Shown here: one piece after another, positions 22,641-32,028 of the stretch
Numbering within the stretch: position 1 is the first letter of the stretch
Layout of the letters: each line of letters starts with the position of its first letter
Source of the DNA: Methylophilaceae bacterium
GTDB lineage: Bacteria; Pseudomonadota; Gammaproteobacteria; Burkholderiales; Methylophilaceae
Assembly: GCA_016778465.1 (NCBI GenBank)
Contig: JADHPM010000007.1
Coordinates: 1 to 64,000, forward strand
Direction of reading: 5' to 3'
Length of the DNA stretch: 64,000 bases
Program-made: the position numbers and the translations under genes
The notes under the pieces: model-generated
What the model was told of the DNA's origin: nothing
Database searches by the model: none
Seen by the model: the letters and a program-made list of their open reading frames with translations, nothing else

Positions 22641-23729
22641 ATGAAAAATTTATACTTTGGGGTTATGTCTGGCACAAGCCTGGATGGCATCGACGCTATC
22701 TTAATTGAATTTAAAGGTAAAACCATCAACATTCTAGATTTTGCTCAAAAAAAATATAATCCCACATATAAGAAAGCATTTTTAAACATTTCAAGCCCCA
22801 AAATTAATGATCTTGAGCAAAGTTATCAGTTAGGCCTTGAGCATGCGCAAATTACTTCTCAGATAATTAAGAAATTGTTAAAAAAAAATAAAATAAGCAA
22901 AGAAGAGGTTGTTGCTATTGGTTATCATGGTCAAACAATCAGGCATCGGCCTGAAAAAAGTTATTCAATTCAAATTGGCAGTGGTCATTTATTAGCAGAG
23001 CACTTAAATATCTCAGTTGTAAGTGATTTTAGAAATAGAGATATTGTCGCAGGAGGTCAAGGAGCTCCATTGGTACCAGCTTTTCATCAAACATTTTTTA
23101 GCTCCAAGAAACATAATAGAATCATACTTAATATAGGTGGTATCAGTAACATCTCCTACATAAGAGGAGATGGAAAACTAATTGGCTTCGATTGTGGGCC
23201 AGGGAATATTTTGATGGATAGTTGGTGCCAAAAGAATTTTAATAAACCTTTTGATAATTTTGGAGCTATAGCTAAGCAAGGTGAGATCATCGATTCAGCC
23301 TTAACCACTATGTTAAAAACATCTTTTTTCAAAAAACATCCCCCAAAAAGTACAGGTCGCGAATTATTTAATTTAACTTGGGCTGAAAAATTTTTTCAAA
23401 GAGGTCTTAAAATACAAGACGTACAAAGAACCTTATTAGAATTAACGAGCCAAAGCATAGTCAACTCAATTCAAAAGTTTTGTAGCGATTTTGACGAAAT
23501 ATATGTTTGTGGAGGCGGAAGTAAGAATAAATTTCTTATTCAAAACTTACAAGAAAAACTTCAAAGACCTATTTCTTTTACTAGACAATTAGGAATCCCC
23601 GAACAACAGGTTGAAGCTGCAGCTTTTGCATGGCTTGCCAAAACTGCTATAGAGAAGAAGAAAAACAATTCCCCAACTATTTCTGGAAGCAAGGGAGAAA
23701 GAGTCCTTGGAGTCATTCATCATCGTTAA
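22641..23729 (+). CDS. anmK: Anhydro-N-acetylmuramic acid kinase
   Basis: 'GVMSGTSLDGIDAILIEF', 'GYHGQTIRHRP', 'DFRNRDIVAGGQGAPLVPAFHQ'. Confidence 0.96.
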   Translation: MKNLYFGVMSGTSLDGIDAILIEFKGKTINILDFAQKKYNPTYKKAFLNISSPKINDLEQSYQLGLEHAQITSQIIKKLLKKNKISKEEVVAIGYHGQTIRHRPEKSYSIQIGSGHLLAEHLNISVVSDFRNRDIVAGGQGAPLVPAFHQTFFSSKKHNRIILNIGGISNISYIRGDGKLIGFDCGPGNILMDSWCQKNFNKPFDNFGAIAKQGEIIDSALTTMLKTSFFKKHPPKSTGRELFNLTWAEKFFQRGLKIQDVQRTLLELTSQSIVNSIQKFCSDFDEIYVCGGGSKNKFLIQNLQEKLQRPISFTRQLGIPEQQVEAAAFAWLAKTAIEKKKNNSPTISGSKGERVLGVIHHR

Positions 23730-23779
23730 TTCATTTTAGATTTAAGCTATAATACGTCTTCAAAAGTTAGTAGGTAGCT

Positions 23780-25048
23780 ATGGTAGATAAAAAAGCGAAA
23801 ATTAGTTTTCAGGAAAAAAATATTGAAGTTCCCATTATCGAAGGAACAATGGGTAAGCCTGCTATTGATGCAAGAAAATTAGATCAAAAAGGTTTTCTCT
23901 CTTATGACCCTGGTTTCACATCGACGGCCTCATGCTCTTCTGCAATAACCTATGTTGATGGCGAAAATAGTACGCTACTTTATCGCGGCTATCCCATTGA
24001 GCAGCTAGCGGAGCATTGTGATTTCCTTGACGTGGCTTATCTTTTATTTAATGGCGAATTACCAAAACCACTAGCAAAGGAAAAATATCAAGGTATTATA
24101 AATAGCCATAATCTTCTTCATGATCAAATTAATAATATCTATCGAGGCTATCGAAGAGATGCCCATCCAATGGCGGTAATGATTGGTGTTGTGGGGTCAA
24201 TGTCAGCATTCTATTTTGATGATATGAACATCAATAATTTAAAACACCGACGACAGTCTGCCTATCGCTTGTTAGCCAAGATGCCAACAATTGCAGCTTG
24301 GAGCTATACCTACAGTTTAGGGTTGCCATTCATCTACCCCAAATACGATGTTGGTTATGGTGATAATTTTCTTAATATGATGTTCTCTGTTCCCAACAAA
24401 CCTTATCAAGTAAATCCTGTTTTAAGCAAAGCTTTTGAAAAAATTCTGATTTTGCACGCTGACCATGAGCAAAATGCCTCAACATCCACGGTTCGTCTTG
24501 TGGGATCAACTGGAGCAAATCCTTTTGCTTGTATTGCATCTGGGATTGCTTCACTTTGGGGTCCCGCTCACGGTGGAGCTAATGAAGCGACTCTAAAAAT
24601 GTTAAGTGAAATAAAAAATGAATCAAGAATTGGTGATTACATCAAACGTGCAAAAGATAAAGATGACGATTTTAGATTAATGGGATTTGGTCATCGTGTT
24701 TATCGAAATCATGATCCTCGTGCAGAAATTATGAAAAAAACCTGCCATGATATTCTTGACGAATTAGGTTTAAATAATGAGCCATTGTTCAAATTAGCCA
24801 ATACTCTCGAGAGAATTGCACTTGAAGATGAATATTTCATCGAAAAAAAACTTTACCCGAATGTAGATTTTTATTCGGGAATTGTTATGCGCGCTTTAGG
24901 TATTCCAAATTCAATGTTTACAGCCGTTTTCGCTCTCGCAAGAACTGCTGGCTGGATTGCACATTGGAACGAAATGATGACAAGCGCAGAGAACAAAATT
25001 GGGCGGCCTCGCCAAATTTATACTGGTAAAACTAGAAGAAACTTATAG
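23780..25048 (+). CDS. gltA: Citrate synthase
   Basis: '[36 protein letters not shown]', '[17 protein letters not shown]', '[14 protein letters not shown]'. Confidence 0.97.
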   Translation: MVDKKAKISFQEKNIEVPIIEGTMGKPAIDARKLDQKGFLSYDPGFTSTASCSSAITYVDGENSTLLYRGYPIEQLAEHCDFLDVAYLLFNGELPKPLAKEKYQGIINSHNLLHDQINNIYRGYRRDAHPMAVMIGVVGSMSAFYFDDMNINNLKHRRQSAYRLLAKMPTIAAWSYTYSLGLPFIYPKYDVGYGDNFLNMMFSVPNKPYQVNPVLSKAFEKILILHADHEQNASTSTVRLVGSTGANPFACIASGIASLWGPAHGGANEATLKMLSEIKNESRIGDYIKRAKDKDDDFRLMGFGHRVYRNHDPRAEIMKKTCHDILDELGLNNEPLFKLANTLERIALEDEYFIEKKLYPNVDFYSGIVMRALGIPNSMFTAVFALARTAGWIAHWNEMMTSAENKIGRPRQIYTGKTRRNL

Positions 25049-25051
25049 CCC

Positions 25052-25405
25052 TTAAACGGAAAAAGACGAGCCACATCCACAAGTAGTAATTGCATTAGGG
25101 TTTTTAATCACAAATTGCGAACCTTGAACATTATCCTGATAATCAATCTCTGCTCCTGTAAGATATTGCAAGCTCATAGGATCTATCAAAAGTGTGACGG
25201 AATCTTTAGTAACTTTTGTATCATCATCATTTTCAGTTTCCTCAAAAGTAAAACCATATTGAAAGCCTGAACAACCACCGCCACTCACAAACACACGGAG
25301 TTTAAGATCAGGTGTTCCTTCCTCATCAATTAATTCTTTTACTTTTTTGACTGCATTATCAGTAAAATTAATTGGGGTTGGCATTTCTAATTGCACATTT
25401 TCCAT
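25052..25405 (-). CDS. erpA: Iron-sulfur cluster insertion protein (ErpA/IscA family)
   Basis: '[21 protein letters not shown]', C-terminal '[11 protein letters not shown]'. Confidence 0.93.
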   Translation of the reverse strand: MENVQLEMPTPINFTDNAVKKVKELIDEEGTPDLKLRVFVSGGGCSGFQYGFTFEETENDDDTKVTKDSVTLLIDPMSLQYLTGAEIDYQDNVQGSQFVIKNPNAITTCGCGSSFSV

Positions 25406-25414
25406 TTTATATCC

Positions 25415-25816
25415 TTATTTACTTTTGTCTTTTGCTGGATTTGCGCCAGCAATTCTTTTGATTTCAATTTTCGTTAATTGTTTCAATTTTCCGCTAACTT
25501 TTGCACCAGCATGGATTTCCAATACATTATAATCTATATCTCCCTCAATCTCTGCTTCTCCATGAACTTCTATATATTCATAAGAGGTTAGGTTACCCGT
25601 AACCTTTCCGCCAATTACTGCAGATGCCACCTGAATATTGCCTTTAATTAGGCTTCCATGCCCCATAACCAAAGAGCCATGCTCGCCGTCAATTGTAAGA
25701 TTACCGTATATTTTTCCATCAAGACGAATGCCGCCACTTACTGAGGTATTTCCTCGAATAACCATATCTTTATCTATCAACGTATCAATTCGAAATTTTT
25801 TTTTCTTAAATAACAT
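25415..25816 (-). CDS. Bactofilin (polymer-forming cytoskeletal protein)
   Basis: 'TLIDKDMVIRGNTSVSGGIRLDGKIYGNL' repetitive beta-helix. Confidence 0.92.
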   Translation of the reverse strand: MLFKKKKFRIDTLIDKDMVIRGNTSVSGGIRLDGKIYGNLTIDGEHGSLVMGHGSLIKGNIQVASAVIGGKVTGNLTSYEYIEVHGEAEIEGDIDYNVLEIHAGAKVSGKLKQLTKIEIKRIAGANPAKDKSK

Positions 25817-26169
25817 TAGCGTTTTCTTTTCCCAACAATTTTTTCATAGAATAAAACTTCTTCTTTCAAGGCATTATTTTCTTCTTTAGCAGTTTTTAAA
25901 TCATTCTTTAGTTTTTCCGATTCAATTGTATTAATTTGTAATTGCAATTCTAACTCTAAAATTTGACTCTCATTTGTATTAATCAAGCTTTCAAGCTCTG
26001 AAATTTTAAAAAGTGTCCTAGTAACATTACCTGCATCGAAATAATAGTAAGTTAGGCCAAACCCCAATATTAACGATAAAATCGCAATAACAATATATCT
26101 CGGTAAAGAACTACCAATTTTAATGTGTGCTCTTTTTTTTGTAATGAATTTATTTCTTCTTTTAACCAT
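25816..26169 (-). CDS. Single-TM coiled-coil protein, short DUF6776-like
   Basis: N-terminal basic segment, one TM, heptad coiled coil, ends 'LFYEKIVGKRKR'; located between argC and bactofilin. Confidence 0.6.
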   Translation of the reverse strand: MVKRRNKFITKKRAHIKIGSSLPRYIVIAILSLILGFGLTYYYFDAGNVTRTLFKISELESLINTNESQILELELQLQINTIESEKLKNDLKTAKEENNALKEEVLFYEKIVGKRKR

Positions 26170-26171
26170 GA

Positions 26172-27215
26172 TTAAGGTACCAGAGGCACAATTTGATCCA
26201 GTCCCTCTATTTCGTCAAAACCCATCATAATATTCATATTTTGGACAGCTTGACCTGCAGCGCCTTTAACTAAGTTATCAATAACAGAAAGAATAATTAG
26301 TCGATTTGAGTGAGGCTCCTGGTACAGCGAAATTCTACATAAATTTGAAGCTCTTACCGATTTTGTATCGGGATATAAATTTTTCTCAAGCACATCAACA
26401 AATGGCTCATTTTTATAAAATTCATTAAAAATTTCATAAGCGTCAAAAGTCTTAACACAATCAACATAAAGAGTTGCATGAATTCCTCTAATCATAGGTA
26501 TTAAATGTGGGACAAAGGAAAGTTTTACTTTTTTATTTTTCGTAAAATAACCTAACTGCGCCTCTATCTCGGGAGTATGTCTGTGACCATTTACAGCGTA
26601 TGCTCTAAAACTTTCATTGGCCTCTGACATCAGATAGGGGATTTCATTTTTTCTTCCTGCACCGCTAATACCCGATTTTGCATCAGCAATAATAGTTGTA
26701 ACATCTATTAAGTCCTTTGTGATTAGCGGCAATAAACCTAACTGAATTGCGGTGGGGTAACAGCCCGGATTAGCGACTAAATTCGCTTCTTTAATTTTCT
26801 TTCTATTTATTTCAGGTAATCCATAAACCGCCTGATTAATTAGATTTTTGCACACATGCTCCATACCGTACCATTCTTCCCAAACAGAAACCTCAGGAAT
26901 TCTAAAGTCAGCTGCTAAATCAATTACTTTTACATTTTGTGATAAAAGTTTTTCTGCATGCTGCATCGCAATACCATTAGGAGTGGCGAAGAAAACTAAA
27001 TCATTATCCAGTAAATGAGCCTCATCAGGATCAACAAATACATGATTCAGAACACCCCTTAATGCAGGATAAACTTCTGATACAGGCCTTCCCCTATCAG
27101 ATCTTGAGGTAACATGATTTATCTCAATCTTAGGGTGCTTTGACAAAATTCTTAAAAGCTCAACCCCTGTGTATCCTGTTCCACCCACAACACTGACTTT
27201 TATCTTTTTCATCAT
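26172..27215 (-). CDS. argC: N-acetyl-gamma-glutamyl-phosphate reductase
   Basis: 'VVGGTGYTGVELLRIL', 'VANPGCYPTAIQLGLLPL', 'NMNIMMGFDE'. Confidence 0.97.
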   Translation of the reverse strand: MMKKIKVSVVGGTGYTGVELLRILSKHPKIEINHVTSRSDRGRPVSEVYPALRGVLNHVFVDPDEAHLLDNDLVFFATPNGIAMQHAEKLLSQNVKVIDLAADFRIPEVSVWEEWYGMEHVCKNLINQAVYGLPEINRKKIKEANLVANPGCYPTAIQLGLLPLITKDLIDVTTIIADAKSGISGAGRKNEIPYLMSEANESFRAYAVNGHRHTPEIEAQLGYFTKNKKVKLSFVPHLIPMIRGIHATLYVDCVKTFDAYEIFNEFYKNEPFVDVLEKNLYPDTKSVRASNLCRISLYQEPHSNRLIILSVIDNLVKGAAGQAVQNMNIMMGFDEIEGLDQIVPLVP

Positions 27216-27254
27216 TTATTTATTTTACTCTGTATTAAAAATATAATTAAAAAA

Positions 27255-27275
27255 AAAGCCGCTAAAGCGGCTTTT
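27255..27275 (-). terminator. Intrinsic terminator after rpsI
   Basis: Reverse complement AAAAGCCGCTTTAGCGGCTTTTTTTT. Confidence 0.85.
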
Positions 27276-27287
27276 ATCAATTTGAAA

Positions 27288-27680
27288 CTATCGTTTTGAA
27301 AATTGCTTACGACGTCTTGCTTTTCTTAAACCAACTTTTTTACGCTCTACTTCACGGTCGTCACGTGTTACAAAACCTGCCTTTGAGAGGTCTGGTTTGA
27401 GTGCGATATCATAATCCATTAACGCTCGTGTAATCCCATGCCTAACGGCGCCTGCTTGTCCAGATTCTCCACCACCAAAAACATTTACCTTTATATCAAA
27501 AGTTGAAGCATTTTCAGTTAATTCGAGAGCCTGTTTAAGAATCATACGAGATGTGTATCTCGAAAAATATTCATCTAGTGGTTTGTTGTTAACAACAATA
27601 TTTCCTTTGCCGGGCTGCATAAAAACTCGAGCCACTGAACTTTTTCTTCTTCCTGTACCGTAATAGTATTTACCTATCAT
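27288..27680 (-). CDS. rpsI: Ribosomal protein uS9
   Basis: '[21 protein letters not shown]', C-terminal '[12 protein letters not shown]'. Confidence 0.98.
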   Translation of the reverse strand: MIGKYYYGTGRRKSSVARVFMQPGKGNIVVNNKPLDEYFSRYTSRMILKQALELTENASTFDIKVNVFGGGESGQAGAVRHGITRALMDYDIALKPDLSKAGFVTRDDREVERKKVGLRKARRRKQFSKR

Positions 27681-27692
27681 AATTGTCCCAGA

Positions 27693-28121
27693 TTAAATCT
27701 TAACTAATTGTGGTTGTTGAGCAGAGTGAGTGTGTTGATCCCCCGCATAAACTTTCATTTTTTTTGCCATTGCATATCCGAGGGGTCCCTTAGGTAACAT
27801 CCCCTTAACTGCTTTCTCTAGCGCACGACCTGGATGTTTACTCTGCATTTTCTTGAAATTTGTTGAATACAAACCCCCTGGAAATCCAGAGTGACGATGA
27901 TAAATTTTATCTTCATCTTTATTTCCAGTAACCTTAATCTTTTCCGCGTTAATCACAACAATATAGTCACCCGTATCAACATGCGGTGTATATATTGTTT
28001 TATGCTTGCCACGTAATCGATGTGCAATTGCGCTGGCGAGTCGACCTAATGTGGCATCAGTCGCATCAACCAACAACCAATCTCGTTTAACTTCGTGTGA
28101 TTTTGCTGAAAATGTTTTCAT
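27693..28121 (-). CDS. rplM: Ribosomal protein uL13
   Basis: '[27 protein letters not shown]', '[22 protein letters not shown]'. Confidence 0.98.
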   Translation of the reverse strand: MKTFSAKSHEVKRDWLLVDATDATLGRLASAIAHRLRGKHKTIYTPHVDTGDYIVVINAEKIKVTGNKDEDKIYHRHSGFPGGLYSTNFKKMQSKHPGRALEKAVKGMLPKGPLGYAMAKKMKVYAGDQHTHSAQQPQLVKI

Positions 28122-28207
28122 TTTTGTTTCAATTACAAATTAAAATAAGACGCGAATTTTAGTCTATTTTGCAGAGACTTGTCAATTTTTTTTACGGTTT
28201 TACTCAC

Positions 28208-29059
28208 TTATGCAAGGTTTTCCACTAAAAAGGCTAAAAAAAACAAAAAACCAACGTAATTATTATTTTTAAACGCTTTAAAATTAATTTTAGGATCTAG
28301 TTTCCTAGAACCTATTAAGCCTTTTGTTGCAATCAAGAGTGATAACGTTAAGAAAAAGTAGCTCAGCATGGAAAAGTTATTTAGGATCGCCAAACTGTAA
28401 AGCGCAAGATACATTCCAAGATATGAAAACAGAATTAAATAAGGAGAAAATTTTTGGAAAGTTTTCACAGAAGAATGGATAGGTATATTTTGATCGTCAC
28501 TCAAGTCTGCAATCGCATAATGAGAGTCGTAACCTAATGCCCAAAAAATATTTGCAAGAAAAAGAAGCCACGCGTTAATATTTAATTCATTTTTAACTGC
28601 TGCAAAGCTCATTAAAATACCAAATCCAAAGGCAATGCCTAGGATAAGCTGGGGTAGCCTAAAAAAACGCTTTGTTAGTGGGTAACATAGCGCAAAAAAT
28701 AACGCCGGAACCGATAATAGAATTGCATATATGTTTAATTGGAGGACAAGAATAAACGATGATAAGAGCAATAATACAAGAAATATCAACGCACTGACCT
28801 TAGTAATCTCCCCCGTAACCAATAACCTATTTTTGGTTCGCTCCACATGTTTATCAAAATTCACGTCTAGTAAATCATTAACGACACAACCTGCAGCTCT
28901 CATCAAAATCGTCCCAACAATAAAAATAAATAACAAATTCAATTGTGGAATTTGTTCTGATGCCAGAAAAAGAGCAGCTAACGTTGGCCATAGGAGCAAA
29001 AAGATACCTATCGGCTTATCGAACCTCGCTAGGATTAGTAAATTTTTTAAATTTTTCAA
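28208..29059 (-). CDS. ubiA: 4-hydroxybenzoate polyprenyltransferase
   Basis: 'RFDKPIGIFLLLWPTLAALFLA', 'RAAGCVVNDLLDVNFDKHVERTKNRLL'. Confidence 0.95.
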   Translation of the reverse strand: MKNLKNLLILARFDKPIGIFLLLWPTLAALFLASEQIPQLNLLFIFIVGTILMRAAGCVVNDLLDVNFDKHVERTKNRLLVTGEITKVSALIFLVLLLLSSFILVLQLNIYAILLSVPALFFALCYPLTKRFFRLPQLILGIAFGFGILMSFAAVKNELNINAWLLFLANIFWALGYDSHYAIADLSDDQNIPIHSSVKTFQKFSPYLILFSYLGMYLALYSLAILNNFSMLSYFFLTLSLLIATKGLIGSRKLDPKINFKAFKNNNYVGFLFFLAFLVENLA

Positions 29060-29060
29060 A

Positions 29061-29582
29061 TTAATAATTCACATCATTAAAATTGCTAAAAAACACCTCA
29101 GTCAGAAGAACACATTGCTTTCTCATTTCAAACGATGATTGCCTTGTAACCACAACTTTTAAATTATGCTTATTTAAAGCATTGATTATTTTTAATAAAT
29201 TATCCCTTTTTTGGGGCACAAAAAAATCAAATTTAGATCGTTTGATAGATTTATTCTCAAAAACAATATTTGCTAACGGCTTTTCTTTTAATTTTTTAAT
29301 ATTTCCCCAAAACCCCCGAAGATAAATTTTTGGCAATAGAGTTCTGGCGTACATTAGCGGTTTTTCATTCAAATAAATAAGAACTTCTCTAAGGTATAAC
29401 TCTTCTTTTTGATAAGTTGAAAATTGTATTTTTTCTGATAACAAAAGCTTACTTTGCTTTGAGTTAATTACCTCGACTCTATAGTTCCCAATTTTATTAA
29501 GCTTGTCACTAATTGACTGCCTTGAATTTAACCAGGCATTCAAATTATTCGATGGAGTAATGAAATTTTTTCGGTAATTCAT
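29061..29582 (-). CDS. ubiC: Chorismate lyase
   Basis: 'LREVLIYLNEKPLMYARTLLPKIYLRG'; adjacent to ubiA. Confidence 0.85.
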   Translation of the reverse strand: MNYRKNFITPSNNLNAWLNSRQSISDKLNKIGNYRVEVINSKQSKLLLSEKIQFSTYQKEELYLREVLIYLNEKPLMYARTLLPKIYLRGFWGNIKKLKEKPLANIVFENKSIKRSKFDFFVPQKRDNLLKIINALNKHNLKVVVTRQSSFEMRKQCVLLTEVFFSNFNDVNY

Positions 29583-31652
29583 TTAGGTTCTGACAATCTC
29601 GTCATGATTCGGTAACCAACAATTAAGAAAAGACTTAACGGAATTATGATTTATTTTTAATAATTCATCTGCATCAAGCTTGGCTTCATCTAAAATATCT
29701 TCATCCCGCTCTAAAGAAGCAATTCTCAATGATGGTAAACCGCTTTGTTTAAGACCTAAAAATTCGCCAGGGCCTCTAATTTTTAAGTCCTCCTCAGCAA
29801 TAAGAAAACCATCATCATGATCAAAAATAATACGCAATCTTTTTTTTGCTGTATCCGATAATTTTTCTCCATAAAGAAGCATACATGTACTTTTTTTTGT
29901 ACCTCTGCCGATCCTTCCTCTTAATTGGTGCAGCTGAGATAACCCTAAACGCTCAGAATTTTCAATTACCATTAATGTTGCATTGGGTACATCAACTCCA
30001 ACTTCAATTACAGATGTAGCTACAAGGATATCAATTTCCCCGCTTTCAAAGCTATACATTATTTTTTCTTTTTCTTTTGGTTTCATTTTTCCATAAATGA
30101 TTTCTACCGTATGTAACGAAAAATAGTCTTTTAGTTTTTGATGCGTATTGATTACCGTTTCGAGCTGCATTTTTTCGCTCTCCTCAATAAGAGGACAGAC
30201 CCAATATACCTGGTTGCCCAAAGAACACTCGTGATCAATTGATTTTAATAAATCGTTTCTTTTTTTGGCTGAAAAAATTCTTGTATTTATTTTTTGTCTA
30301 CCGGGAGGCAATTCATTAATGGTTGACATATCCATATCCGCAAAATAACTCATCGAAAGTGTTCTTGGTATCGGGGTTGCACTCATCATCAACTGATGTG
30401 CATGAAGATTGTTATCAAAGTGATTTTGTCGCCTTAATAATAATCGTTGCTCTACACCAAAACGATGTTGTTCATCAATGATATAAAACGCCAATGATTT
30501 AAACTTCACTTTTTCTTGAAACAATGCGTGTGTACCAATAACGATATCTATATCGCCAGAGGATATATTTTCATAAAGTATTTTTTTGTCTTTAGCTGAG
30601 AGGCTGCCTGTTAAAAGTGCAGTTTTTAGAGGTGTATTCTTAAGCCAGGCCGTTAATTTTTTCATGTGCTGCTCAGCAAGGATTTCAGTTGGTGCCATAA
30701 ACGCAACCTGATAACCGCATTCTGCAACTTGAAAAGCTGCCAAGCTTGCAACGACAGTTTTTCCACTTCCAACGTCACCCTGCAATAATCTATTCATTGG
30801 AATTGAGCTTCCTAAATCCTTCAAAATTTCTTGTAAAGCACTAGTTTGTTTCTTAGTTAATGAGAACCCTATATTTTTAAAAACTGTGTCCTGTATTTTT
30901 GATGATAAATAAATTTTTGGAGCTTGCTTAGACTTTCCCCGTAAATATATTCCGCGAAAAAATAATTGATTTGATAATAATTCATCATAGATAAATCGTT
31001 TGCGATATAAGTAAAGGGTTTTTTCAATGCTCTCGTAATTTTTTGGCTTTGGAGGAGAATGTATTATTTCTGCGGCCTCGACAAATGCAGGTAATTTTTT
31101 TTTCTTAATGAGCTCAGGAAAGTATTCAACGAATAACCCCTTCTCTTTAATATAAGTAATTCCCTTTTGAATTAAGCTTGTTAAGGTTTTTTGCGTTATC
31201 CCAGACGTTAAAGAATATATAGGTTTAAAGTTTTGATCAGTTGCTTGGTCTGGGTCAACAAATGTGTAATCTGGATGTATGAATTCTTTAAAAATTTTTC
31301 CCTCCTTTAATTCACCATAAATTCTGACCCATTTTCCTTCTTGAAATTGTTTTACTTGACTTGGGTAAAAATTTACAAAACGAATTTGCATGCTACTGGA
31401 TTGATCCTCGATAGTAACAATTAGGTTTTTTCTGGGAAAATATTTGACATCCACATGTATTACTTGCCCTTGAACTTGATAATATTGACCAACTTTAATA
31501 TCTTTAATTAAAAAAATATTAGTGCGATCTTCGTATCTTGTTGGAAGATAGAGAATTAAATCAAATAAATTATAAATTGCTAATTTATTAAGTTTTTGGA
31601 TTTGTAGCTTGGTAAATAAATCACTAAATGCATCAAAAGTTTTATCAATCAA
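29583..31652 (-). CDS. recG: ATP-dependent DNA helicase RecG
   Basis: 'LLQGDVGSGKTVVASLAAFQ', 'DEQHRFGVEQR', 'LHQLRGRIGRG'. Confidence 0.97.
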   Translation of the reverse strand: MIDKTFDAFSDLFTKLQIQKLNKLAIYNLFDLILYLPTRYEDRTNIFLIKDIKVGQYYQVQGQVIHVDVKYFPRKNLIVTIEDQSSSMQIRFVNFYPSQVKQFQEGKWVRIYGELKEGKIFKEFIHPDYTFVDPDQATDQNFKPIYSLTSGITQKTLTSLIQKGITYIKEKGLFVEYFPELIKKKKLPAFVEAAEIIHSPPKPKNYESIEKTLYLYRKRFIYDELLSNQLFFRGIYLRGKSKQAPKIYLSSKIQDTVFKNIGFSLTKKQTSALQEILKDLGSSIPMNRLLQGDVGSGKTVVASLAAFQVAECGYQVAFMAPTEILAEQHMKKLTAWLKNTPLKTALLTGSLSAKDKKILYENISSGDIDIVIGTHALFQEKVKFKSLAFYIIDEQHRFGVEQRLLLRRQNHFDNNLHAHQLMMSATPIPRTLSMSYFADMDMSTINELPPGRQKINTRIFSAKKRNDLLKSIDHECSLGNQVYWVCPLIEESEKMQLETVINTHQKLKDYFSLHTVEIIYGKMKPKEKEKIMYSFESGEIDILVATSVIEVGVDVPNATLMVIENSERLGLSQLHQLRGRIGRGTKKSTCMLLYGEKLSDTAKKRLRIIFDHDDGFLIAEEDLKIRGPGEFLGLKQSGLPSLRIASLERDEDILDEAKLDADELLKINHNSVKSFLNCWLPNHDEIVRT

Positions 31653-32025
31653 TTACAATAAATCCATCAGCCTCAATTAAAGCTCCTTTGGGCAAAGACG
31701 CAACGCCAACCGCAGCTCGGGCAGGAAATGGCTCCTTATAATATTCTTTCATTATTTCATTCACTAAGGAAAAGTGAGCAAGGTCAGTCAAATAGATATT
31801 TAATTTTGTCATATCTTCTAAAGCACAACCCGAAGCTTTAACAACAGCATGCATATTTTTAAATACTTGATGAATTTGTGCCTCTATTCCATCAACAAGA
31901 TCCATAGACACTGGATCTAGCCCAATTTGACCTGATAAAAAAATCATATTGCCTTTTTTGATTGCTTGTGAATAAGTTCCGATTGCCTGAGGCGCTTTAT
32001 TTGTTCTTATAACTTGTTTTGTCAT
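31645..32025 (-). CDS. ridA: RidA-family deaminase
   Basis: 'APQAIGTYSQAIKKGNMIFLSGQIGLDP', 'PARAAVGVASLPKGALIEADGFIVID'. Confidence 0.95.
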   Translation of the reverse strand: MTKQVIRTNKAPQAIGTYSQAIKKGNMIFLSGQIGLDPVSMDLVDGIEAQIHQVFKNMHAVVKASGCALEDMTKLNIYLTDLAHFSLVNEIMKEYYKEPFPARAAVGVASLPKGALIEADGFIVID

Positions 32026-32028
32026 ATT

